NCBI GenBank assembly: GCA_010093685.1
Contig: MU006224.1
Location: 836,476 to 900,475 of the forward strand
Direction of reading: 5' to 3'
Source of the DNA: Ophiobolus disseminans
Taxonomy: Eukaryota > Ascomycota > Dothideomycetes > Pleosporales > Phaeosphaeriaceae
Length of the DNA: 64,000 nucleotides
Shown: positions 56,801-64,000 of the stretch, one piece after another
Layout of the letters: each line of letters opens with the position of its first letter
How positions within the stretch are numbered: position 1 is the stretch's first letter
Notes under the pieces: generated by a model
The model's input: only the letters and a program-made list of their open reading frames with translations
Database searches by the model: none
What the model was told of the DNA's origin: nothing
Translations under genes and position numbers: made by a program

Positions 56801-57178
56801 AAGTATGACGAGTACGAAGAAGTTGTGGAGACCATCACCGACCCCGAAGTTATCAAGCTCTACGTCAAGCGCAAGAAGCAAGAACGTCTCATGAACATGC
56901 GGCTCGACGATATCAAGCCCACTGGCGATCCTGAGTATGACAATGCGCAGCAGGCGAAACTCAAAGCCGAATTGGCTCGCCTGCAACGAAACGTCGAGCG
57001 CCGCGAGGGCCGCGAGAAGGCCAAGGGGATCCATCCTAAGCAGACTGGAGAAGGTGGTGGCCCCGGCAAGGGCGGTGCGACGCCCCGCAAGTGTGCCAAC
57101 TGTGGTGAGGTTGGCCACATCAAGACCAACAAAAAGTGCGGCAAGCCTGTTCCTTTCGCCCTCACATCCATCGACTGA
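53900..57178 (+). CDS. TAF1: Taf1, largest subunit of TFIID
   Basis: Single-exon protein of 1092 residues. Taf1 scaffolds TFIID and contacts TBP and core promoter DNA. The acidic N-terminus (DDLESFLGNMQNAP; EEEEPDSASGDDD) corresponds to the TBP-binding TAND region. The region from residue about 215 (RFFSLIPRKRAYYIPKVPQKAPKL) to about 900 includes the DUF3591 core: LSDRELRSFHRP, PLLLPQDKSPFSLFG-like VLLPQDKSPFSLFGQVEPGQEV, FKHNPAATDFLV, YYMRNIPNLLVVGQQFPSVEVPGTHARK, RQPWVSNEMIKAHLPGTEIAQNRSRMREIMKY, and APWNTTKNFLNACAGKAMLELHG. A CCHC zinc knuckle (CANCGEVGHIKTNKKC) lies near the end. No bromodomain follows, as in other fungi. MSSYNPP at 53915 is an alternative start. Confidence 0.95.
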   Translation: MPHATMSSYNPPNTGAPAEDDLESFLGNMQNAPVEGGGSMLDLLASRDLEPGEKADDAEDFMDIGSDDLPEEEEPDSASGDDDGFNMESLQAYGTDAAKEPADADADGAWENRDLDDLFEDALNEDNPLTSVEGSNGAGLPASGGASDGQEQPGFRDVAYNPPQPSDDEEDNADYREQMRLFQLAGKKGVDDEVTKTSPEEFEKIWPNFEANQPPRFFSLIPRKRAYYIPKVPQKAPKLMVLSKVSLEIATDQEKSFRLPATAPAKNARQEEEQGGLIYITNDAEELRQTDEQLDLDNFDTFDDRERIGNVSWNDLMIACEDWDVADAASDTTISDDNGAPITPPDSNSSYRNDEFPSPVPNKKRRLGTREEPTSFSVYDHMDLPTWDDPELETARLSKKILLDMNDPHLLLDVQQPSAEPQKPRTGLGLKRDNRGSLANPMFKRYNISNDEAYDALKESSTQKVRSTIGHMNVEHSLPALKLQFPFYKVALSDRELRSFHRPTIHFKSGERAFVSTLKSIKRKHKKNLKPSEAFATAEDLNVGDNSDLLLAEYSEEYPTTLSNFGMGVKILNYYRRKDNEDTARPKRDDGIGETSVLLPQDKSPFSLFGQVEPGQEVLTMHNAMYRAPVFKHNPAATDFLVSRSHTGVNGSKYYMRNIPNLLVVGQQFPSVEVPGTHARKVTEASKKRLKMLAFRLYRRGRERGHRQPWVSNEMIKAHLPGTEIAQNRSRMREIMKYQKDIGTWEPMPGETIPEEPILRTWIKPEDVCLIDSMHAGDKQLQDAGIKSNEIKDDEEEQDGENMDLKLAPWNTTKNFLNACAGKAMLELHGDGDPTGQGLGFSFIKVSMKGGFRDVGESAADRVDAKKLKELGGHSYNVQRQQSMYENAIKRIWNKQKDSLSAANPPSEVEDDVDSTVVARNAAARQRSEVGTPALMRAEEDTMSQFSRNSGADSRGKKLRITRTVKNKYDEYEEVVETITDPEVIKLYVKRKKQERLMNMRLDDIKPTGDPEYDNAQQAKLKAELARLQRNVERREGREKAKGIHPKQTGEGGGPGKGGATPRKCANCGEVGHIKTNKKCGKPVPFALTSID

Positions 57179-57665
57179 TCTCCGTCTAATTGTGGCTTAT
57201 ATTCTTACTCCCTCTTTGAAGGATGTTTTGCTAACGCGGTTCACAGGCTCTGCCCGCTTCTCAACGGTCAGAAGAAACAGAGCGATACTTTCCGGGATGC
57301 GTCGGCTGCGTCTCCGGTTACGGTTGCTGCTACGCCGTCGTTTGCTGGGTAGCCGGCTTGAGGAACTCACTTGGTGTAAGTTCGAATTCGCTCACGTTCA
57401 CACCAGGTGTCTGAGCACTGTACAAGGAGGGGCTTGTGGGTGTTAAAGAAGACGGTCCTGATAGATTTGCTTTACATGCATAGCAAGGCGTTGGCGGATT
57501 GGGTCAAAAGGACATACGGTACGTTAGGCACAAACAGTGCCCAGGTAATGCATTGGGAAACGGCGTAATATCCTTCCACTTCTATCTCAAGTTGTATTAC
57601 AACCCCGAATTCAAATATTCTCCTTCCCACACACAAACAAAAACTCAAGTCATCACCATATCCTC
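57179..57665. other. Convergent intergenic region
   Basis: 487 bp between the stops of TAF1 and the dehydrogenase gene; a plus-strand frame here is a shadow continuation from another TAF1 phase. Confidence 0.55.
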
Positions 57666-58643
57666 CTACCCCACTCTCCCAAACCTCTGCCTTTCCTCAG
57701 CATCCCCAGCAACCTTCCCAACCGTCCACCCCCATAACTCCTCCTGACACCCCTCATCCCTCGCCTGCACACTCGCCTCCCTCTTCCCCCTCTTCTCAAA
57801 ATACACTCCTTTCTTCCCCGCCAGCTCCGCCGCCGTAACCAACCACGCCATATTCCCCCCGCTCTCCGCCGGCGTATTAATATTCCCATTCACCAGCACC
57901 CGCAGCAGCGGCGTCAAGCGCGGCAACACATACGCATTCAGAACCTTGAGCACGCGGCTCGCATCCCGCGCGAAGTTCGTGCCGAACATTAGACCTGGAT
58001 CGAATGCTAGGACTGTTTTGGCGGAGTGTTGGGGTATGCTGGCGATGTGGCGCGATAAAGCGAAGGCCCAGATGCAGTTTGCGGCTTTGGATGTGGCGTA
58101 GCGCTCTCTGCCAGTCCATTTCAGGTCCTGGCCCGTGGGGTATGCAGCTGCCGCTGCGGTGGTGTAGCGCGTCAATAGGCCCCATTTTTTGCCTTGTTCG
58201 GGGTCGTGCAGGCCGCTTGTTACGACGATTATGCGTGCGTCGCTACTCAAGTGCGGGACGAGGAGATGGAACAACAGCGCGTGCGCGACGTGGTTTATGC
58301 CGAAGTGCTTTTCTATGCCATCGGCGGTGTGGGATAGGGGGCCGAGGAGTTGTATGCCTGCGTTTAGGATCAGGGCGCTTATGGGTGGGTAGGATGTTGG
58401 CCAGGTGGATGCGAAGGTGCGCACGGAGTCGAGGGTGCCTAGGTCTAAGGAGAGGTATACTACGTTGTCTTGTTTGAGTTGGGTGTTGATGGAGGCGGCG
58501 GAGGCGGACGGGTCGGTGCGGGATGCGAGGACGATGAGGGTTGTTGGTGGGAGGGAGCGGGCGAGGGACAAAGCGCAGTGGTAGCCTAGGCCTTGGGTTC
58601 CGCCTGTGATGAGTACTGTGGAGGTGTAGTTTGAGTCGGACAT
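57666..58643 (-). CDS. Short-chain dehydrogenase/reductase
   Basis: Single-exon protein of 325 residues. SDRs oxidise or reduce alcohols and ketones with NAD(P)(H). The cofactor loop is VLITGGTQGLGYH (T-G-x3-G-x-G at residues 13-20), ALILNAGIQ is the N-A-G structural motif, IIVVTSGLHDP supplies the catalytic Ser, and YATSKAANC carries the catalytic Tyr and Lys. GLMFGTNFARD follows in the substrate loop. ASRTD after the second strand suggests NADP preference (weak inference). No N-terminal targeting signal. The WW-domain oxidoreductase/retinol-dehydrogenase-like group is the closest; substrate unknown. No biosynthetic cluster partners adjoin it. Confidence 0.88.
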   Translation of the reverse strand: MSDSNYTSTVLITGGTQGLGYHCALSLARSLPPTTLIVLASRTDPSASAASINTQLKQDNVVYLSLDLGTLDSVRTFASTWPTSYPPISALILNAGIQLLGPLSHTADGIEKHFGINHVAHALLFHLLVPHLSSDARIIVVTSGLHDPEQGKKWGLLTRYTTAAAAAYPTGQDLKWTGRERYATSKAANCIWAFALSRHIASIPQHSAKTVLAFDPGLMFGTNFARDASRVLKVLNAYVLPRLTPLLRVLVNGNINTPAESGGNMAWLVTAAELAGKKGVYFEKRGKREASVQARDEGCQEELWGWTVGKVAGDAEERQRFGRVG

Positions 58644-59856
58644 TGTGGGTTTGAAGGGTGAGATGCGTTGAGTAGTATATTGAAGTCAACATTGGGTGTC
58701 TGAGCCTTCTTGTACGCTCTGCCACGAGTCTCGGACGTGCGGTTCTGGCCATATCTCGTCCGTCTTGGATTTCTGTCCATTCCGTTGTCACACAAGCCGC
58801 GCTGCCCATCTTCACATTATTCCTCCGAGCATCGAGCATCCTGCACTAGTCGACTGAATCAGGCTAGTGGGTCGAACGCGCCGTCTGCGGTTGGTCAAGG
58901 ATCAGATATGATCAGATAATCGCGGAAGGATTCGCGACCGACGAGGCTACGCTACAACTGTCTTGTCACAGAACAAGGCTCCAGACGGCGATCGAAGACA
59001 TTCAAGATTGGGACTGAAGCTAGCGTGATCTCGAACCGTATTATGAATTCTAGAAGCGCGTTGCATCCTACAATACTCATGAAGTCATTCACCAGTTCGA
59101 TGTACATAATATTTGAGCCACGACGCCTACATCTTGATCAATATAAGTCCAGTCTACACATATTCTGGTACACGGATAGTTCCGAGTAAGTTGTTGGTAT
59201 TAAAACCTTCTAAGGTTCCATTGTCTTTTTTTTTGTAATCTAACAAGTTACTAAAACGCCATCTATCTACTTGGTAAATTATTAACGTAACAGCATCAAG
59301 TATCTCTACTTACACAACACTATCGTGTTTGACGTTTTACTTCACTCATAGAATTGCGAGTACAACAAGTTAGTGCATGGATTCCAGCGAATAACATGAC
59401 GATAGAAAATTGTTGATTTTCTTTACCTTAAACCACGCCCTATAATGATGTTACTACAAGCACTCATACAAGAGCGCGTAGCCACTAACATACCATGCAT
59501 GATAGATCGCGGTAGTAACTGATACAATTCGAGATACGAAAACACTATTAAGAAGCATGACAATAATTAACGTAGCACCTGCATGATATCTGTCAGCCTG
59601 GCACATTAGTTCACATGGTACAATGTGGACTACATCTCCACGTGACTCTTAGTCACTGGCTTACTCATCATGTTGTGTATATAATCGCTCTATGTAGCTC
59701 TCTCAATACAACAACCTTCTTCTCACTTTTGCCCTGTCTCCTACATCCGACAATATCTAATTTCCGAGCAAATAAAACATGCTAAATCGTAATTCATGTC
59801 TAAATCATTCGCATTTCGTAACTCGTAGCAATGACTCCTTCGATATATCAATGTCT
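58644..59856. other. Intergenic; AT-rich island from about 59000 to 59850
   Basis: The first about 280 bp are the dehydrogenase promoter. The rest is clearly AT-richer than neighbouring DNA and has no long frame on either strand. It could be an old inactivated repeat, but no terminal repeats or coding relics were recognised. Confidence 0.5.
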
Positions 59857-61047
59857 TTACAGCATCTGCCAACTCCCAGTCTCACCACCTAAGGGCGAAA
59901 GAGGTGTGAGCAGCGTATCTGACCATTCATCATCGGAGGTGGCGTGTGCGGATGTAGGTGTTGCTGCATCTCCCGCCGATATCTGTTCATCATCGTCTTC
60001 GTCCACGAATGTATCGGAGTGGGTGCTCGTTTCGTCATCGAGGTGTTCTGGTTCTTCTCCTCCACTTGCAGCATCGGCTTCGTCTGAATTTCCACCCGCA
60101 GTCTTCGCTTCATCTACACTTCCGTCATGAAGTCCAGTTACTTCTTCCCAACCCACAACATCTCTCTGTCGCCCCATACGCACCAACAACTCCTGAGCAA
60201 TCGAGCGCGATCTATCGATCGGCGTCATGATCGATGCATCACCATCTCCACCATCCCCATCCTTTTGCGCCGCACATTCAAGTCCACCCTCTCCCCTCTC
60301 CTCCCAAACTAATCGCCGCTTCACAACGCCCCCCTCAACCCCCCTCCAAAACTCCTGCACATCCCCAAATCCCACCGTCTCCCCCCCGCACCAATCCCAA
60401 CTAACCTGAATCCTCACGCCCTCTCTCCACAGCACTATTGCAAACTCCCGCGCCCCGAGCCGCGCCTCTTCGCCCCAGATATTCAGGCATAGCGTGCGGA
60501 AGTTCGGCAGCGCCTCGATGATGTAGTGCGTGAGATCGAGGTACGCTCGGCCGCACGCGGAGGGCGAGCAGTCTTCTTCGTAGGGCTGGATGAGCAGGCT
60601 CAGGCTGTTGATGTTCTGGCGTGCGAGGGGGGGGAGGGATTTAAGGTATTGGAGTGTGGCGAGGGCTTGGTAGCGGCCGCGGGGACAGGGGCCGGAGAGG
60701 AGGAGGATGTTCTTTCCCTTATACGCAGACGGTTCGGCTGTAGCGTGTATCTCTCTGCGGCGCTGGATTTCGTCGTTGTTTGCGGGGCGGAGGAGGTTTA
60801 CTTGGCCTAGGGGTGCTTGGAGGACCCAGAGCTCTTCATCTGGAGTAGAGAAACGGATTTCAGGACGCGAGCAGCGGTAGCGTTCGTAGACGTGTCCGAC
60901 ATCATGTTTGTTGAGCGAACCGCATCTGCAGATGTCGATTTGTGGTGTGCCGGCGAAGGTGGTGTTACTGGGTTTTTCGAGCTGGGGCCATTCGAGGGTG
61001 TAGTTGATGGTCGTGACGTCCTGGAGAACAGGACAGGATGGTGGCAT
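59857..61047 (-). CDS. Unidentified protein, 396 residues with acidic C-terminal tail
   Basis: Single-exon frame. The N-terminal half looks globular: YTLEWPQLEKPSNTTF, VLQAPLGQVNLLRPANNDEIQRRREIH, NILLLSGPCPRGRYQALATLQYLKSLPPLARQNINSLSLLIQPYEEDC, and LPNFRTLCLNIWGEE, reminiscent of fungal F-box-less leucine-rich hypothetical proteins. An ICRCGSLNKHDVGHVYERYRC segment has Cys/His residues that could bind metal. The last about 110 residues are acidic and Ser/Thr-rich (DDETSTHSDTFVDEDDDEQ). I cannot assign a family or function. The globular half supports it being a real gene. Confidence 0.65.
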   Translation of the reverse strand: MPPSCPVLQDVTTINYTLEWPQLEKPSNTTFAGTPQIDICRCGSLNKHDVGHVYERYRCSRPEIRFSTPDEELWVLQAPLGQVNLLRPANNDEIQRRREIHATAEPSAYKGKNILLLSGPCPRGRYQALATLQYLKSLPPLARQNINSLSLLIQPYEEDCSPSACGRAYLDLTHYIIEALPNFRTLCLNIWGEEARLGAREFAIVLWREGVRIQVSWDWCGGETVGFGDVQEFWRGVEGGVVKRRLVWEERGEGGLECAAQKDGDGGDGDASIMTPIDRSRSIAQELLVRMGRQRDVVGWEEVTGLHDGSVDEAKTAGGNSDEADAASGGEEPEHLDDETSTHSDTFVDEDDDEQISAGDAATPTSAHATSDDEWSDTLLTPLSPLGGETGSWQML

Positions 61048-62285
61048 CGATGTGTTCGTAATCTAAATATTGGAGATTAAAAGCAAAGAAAGACAAGGAG
61101 TGTATATATTATAAAATCGTCAAATAAATAAATAAATAGTACCCAAACCGCAAGCAAAGTACGTCGCAAGCAAACCTTAGTACCAGGCCGCCCCGGTGTT
61201 TGTCGTTCAAGCCGCACAAAAAGCTGGTTCACAAACTCGCCCAACCCCCCAGAATAGCAAAAAACGCATACCGCTCATCTGACACTTTCCACTCAACCGG
61301 TACAAACACACACTCAGTATACGTACGCTACCAGGCCTTGCACCCAGCGCTCCAAAAATAGCAAAGGTGATGCGATGCGCTCACCCAGCTGGATCGCGCA
61401 AATGCGTAAGCCCACATTCCCCTTTCCCACTCCGCCGGATGTACTGCGCCACAGCTCTAGCCACATCACGCCATTGGGCTTTAATGAACGCTGCGTTGCG
61501 TTTCTGGTGAATTAGGGAGAGCGATAAACCCATAAGTTTGGGCGTGTCTTGCGTTTGGCGGCTGCGCGCGTTGGATTGGGGTGGGTCGTACACGAATAGT
61601 AGAGCCGGTGTGTCCTGTTACAGCGACGCGTTTGGTGTGATGTGGAAATAGACGCTGGCGAGGCTAGATGATACTTTGTCCGTTTAAGAAGTTTGATGGA
61701 ATGGGATTGGTCTTGTTGGCATGGTAGGGACGACGAAATTGGATATTTCGTACACCGTATGGACAGGTGCTAGGCGGTCAAGGCCCGCCTTGTGGTGATT
61801 GCATCTCATCGTCGTGTCCGCATTTAGCAAATATCGGGGCTGCGAGATGGCGGCGGCAAGATCCGGCACAAACACTGCCTGTCAGAGATCACGTGCAGCG
61901 CCCTAGTAGCGCGACCAGACCACAACAACGCGTCCGTCACCAAAATCGCGATACGCGTCAAGTTTAAAGTACTGAGTTCATTTTCATTCCGAGACGGTTC
62001 CATCACGTCGTGCGCTACAATTGCGCCCGGCAGAGCGCGCGCTATGAACAAAAGAAATGATAGACTCGCTCCCAAACGCCAAACTACATGATGTACCGAC
62101 GCCGGAGCACGTCCCATCCTATACCATATCGCCCCTTGCCAGCCCACCCAGATGTCGTAGAGAGAGAGAAAGAGGGGATATCACGATACAAGCCTTACGT
62201 GCTGAGGCGCGCCGAGGAGCGACGCGTCTGCACGAAAGCTAGGTAGAGAAGTAGATCAACAAGAAAAAAGGACAGGAAGAAGGGC
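61048..62285. other. Intergenic, about 1.2 kb
   Basis: Contains an AAAT microsatellite and 3' flank of histone H1. Short frames at 61381-61593 and 61824-62147 are not supported. Confidence 0.55.
61122..61137. repeat. AAAT microsatellite (four units)
   Basis: Four perfect AAAT units just upstream of the unidentified gene at 59857-61047. Confidence 0.8.
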
Positions 62286-63500
62286 TCATGCTGCGGCCTT
62301 CTTTGGTGTGGCCTTCTTGGGCGTCGCCTTCTTCGGTGTCGCAGCCTTCTTTGCTGCGGTCTTCTTTGGCGCGGCTTTCTTGGTGGCTTTTGGTACGGCG
62401 GGGGCTGTGGTCTTGGTGACGCGACCGGACTTGGTCTTGCCTAGGACGCGTGATACCTCCTCCTCGACGGCGGGTGCTGGGGCAGCGGTCTTGCGGGGCT
62501 TGCTGGCGTTCGCCTTAGGCTTAGCAGCGGCGACAGCCTTCTTAGGTGCGGCAGCTTTTGTGGTGGTGGTCTTCTTGGGCGCGGCAGCCTTCTTCGTGGT
62601 TGCGGCCTTGGCCTTCTAGTGATGGGTCAGCACGAGCATGATGTAGACGTGGGGCTGTGCCATACGGTAGCGGTGGCCTTCTTGGGTGCAGCAGCCTTCT
62701 TCTCGACAGTCTTCTTCTCAACCTTGGGCTCGGCCTTCTTGGCTGTGGTGGGAGAGGCAGCGGCAGGCTTGGACTCCTTCTTGGCCAGCTTTACAGTTCC
62801 TGAGGCACCTGTGGAACGCGTCAGCAAAGTTCACAACGAGTGTGCGAAGACGCGTCGGCAATGGCGTGTTGTCGAGCTCGGCGGCAGGAAGGTTCGGAAC
62901 ATACCCTTGGGGCGCGAGAAGTCACCCTTCTCCTCACCAGAGGTAATGGCACGGTTGACATGGCCCTTGAAGGCGGCGTCGGACAGATTGCCAAGCTTGT
63001 TGTTGGCCTTGATGTACTTTTGGATGGCTTGACGGCTGTTGGATGCTAGTCAGCAAGAGTGCCTGAGTGATTCGAGACGGAAGCATGATGTGATGCGACA
63101 AACACCACAGCTTCACATGGGAAGACTAACCTGGATCCATTGCGTTCCTTAAGCTGTATCGTACATAGAGCACGTCAGCGAACATGTTCATTAAGTCACA
63201 GAGCATTGTCATGCATTGTCATGCGTCCGGCTCAAGTTGGGGGGCAGGCGCCGCAAGCACAGGTGCGGGGGTAGCGATGCGCCTGAGAACATAGACTGAC
63301 CTTGATGATAGCATCCTTAACCATATCTGTCAGGAAGAGTCAATATTGGGCGGCGAACACGATGCAACTTGCGCGCCCGCAGTGCGACGGCGTTGCGTGG
63401 AGACAGACGTACCAATGTAAGAGCCATGGGTGGGAGCGGCGGCGGCGACGGGAGCGGCCTTCTTGCTCGCAGCAGCGGTGGTGGACTTCTTAGGAGGCAT
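62286..63500 (-). CDS. Histone H1 (linker histone)
   Basis: Six exons: 63413-63500, 63301-63326, 63131-63153, 62905-63035, 62666-62808 and 62286-62615. The phases agree and give 246 residues. H1 binds nucleosome dyads and linker DNA. The N-terminus is short and Ala/Lys-rich (MPPKKSTTAAASKKAAP). The winged-helix globular domain (about 25-95) reads THGSYIDMVKDAIIKLKERNGS, then SRQAIQKYIKANNK, LSDAAFKGHVNRAITSGEEKGDFSRPKG and ASGTVKLAKK. The C-terminal tail is Lys/Ala/Pro-rich with KKAAPKKT and repeated PKKAT units. Two exons are only 26 and 23 nt long and interrupt the globular domain. Confidence 0.95.
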
Positions 63501-63913
63501 GTTTGCTAGTAATTTGTTTGGTGGCGGTATAGACGGGTATCTGATGCTTCTAGCGAAGGTCCGACTGTCGAAATCGATTGAAGGGCGGATGTGGTGGGAG
63601 CTCTGGGGTTTCTCAAGTGGGATGCGGCGCGCGCTCGGGTGGGGATGCGCGACCTTTATACGCGCGACCCAAAACGACAGTGTCCACCAGATCAACAGGA
63701 AGCGACAGATCGTCCATTCCTATTTAGGAAGGATTTAGGTTTTTGCGTACATTTTGTGATCCAGGCGTACTAATGTCGCTCGCTGACTGGGCGCTTTGCG
63801 TTGGTTCTTTCGGGGTGTTCTAAGTTCGCTGTTCGGTTCGCTATCTCGAAGCCCGTCGTCCTTCGACTTTGACACCCGCCTCGACCATGGCGCGCGCCCC
63901 CGCTGAATTGAGG

Positions 63914-64000
63914 TCACGCGTGCTGGGCCTGGTCAAGGCAGATGTTCTTGTAACTCTCGATGTCGTTCTCATGATCCAGTCGACTTCCATTGAACACTGC
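63914..64000 (-). CDS. Partial C-terminus of an unidentified gene running off the right edge
   Basis: On the minus strand the frame is open from the window edge to a TGA at 63914-63916 and ends RLDHENDIESYKNICLDQAQHA, which reads like a natural helical C-terminus. The opposite strand offers an ATG at 63887 in good context (ACCATGG) with 38 open codons, so the real gene could instead start there. The fragment is too short to decide. Confidence 0.35.
   Translation of the reverse strand, partial: AVFNGSRLDHENDIESYKNICLDQAQHA

Noticed and set aside
1..64000. CRISPR arrays, rRNA, tRNA, or bacterial-type operons
   Set aside because: No regularly spaced repeats, no recognisable cloverleaf with the conserved A/B boxes, and intron-rich eukaryotic genes throughout. 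A dedicated tRNA scan could still find one I missed.

Overview
The window is nuclear DNA of a filamentous ascomycete (Pezizomycotina; a Dothideomycete is my best guess, by inference only). The evidence is compact protein-coding genes with short introns (mostly about 45-110 nt; donors GTAAGT, GTACGT or GTATGT; CTAAC- or CTGAC-like branch sites), a typical set of single-copy eukaryotic housekeeping genes, and fungal secreted-protein families. No CRISPR array, bacterial operon, rRNA or recognisable tRNA gene was seen.

Left edge (1-6.6 kb): a degenerate accessory patch. A minus-strand gene resembling the N-terminal module of fungal NACHT/ankyrin NLR-like proteins (DUF7708-like) has several frameshifts. 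It is also cut, exactly in frame at a TA dinucleotide, by an apparently intact 1.8-kb pogo/Fot1-type DNA transposon with 90-bp terminal inverted repeats. Head-to-head with it lies a plus-strand AAA+ ATPase pseudogene (DUF7025 plus AAA core) with several frameshifts and a perfect 227-bp tandem duplication.

7-32 kb: a secreted PEBP-like protein; the PPxY adaptor Bsd2; a Cbp6/UQCC2-like mitochondrial factor; an unidentified gene; the HIR-complex subunit Hpc2; Nop56 (10 exons, one of 10 nt) sharing a 330-bp divergent promoter with chaperonin subunit CCT6; a class I alpha-mannosidase (GH47); a secreted heme-thiolate peroxidase/peroxygenase; a six-cysteine secreted protein (candidate effector) found only by splicing; adenylosuccinate synthetase; and a second secreted PEBP-like protein related to the first.

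32-64 kb: the SWI/SNF ARID subunit Swi1; 26S proteasome ATPase Rpt3; phosphatidylinositol-4-phosphate 5-kinase; a metallo-beta-lactamase-like protein; a two-zinc-module protein; a small unknown ORF; a GRASP/Grh1 Golgi protein divergent from trimethylguanosine synthase Tgs1; TFIID subunit Taf1; a short-chain dehydrogenase; an unknown acidic-tailed protein; and histone H1 (6 exons). A gene fragment runs off the right edge. Most genes are independent housekeeping units with no operon logic. The accessory interest lies in the left patch and in the secreted proteins. Exon boundaries were worked out by hand from reading-frame phase and splice consensus and have no transcript support. I did not find a clearly new multi-gene system.
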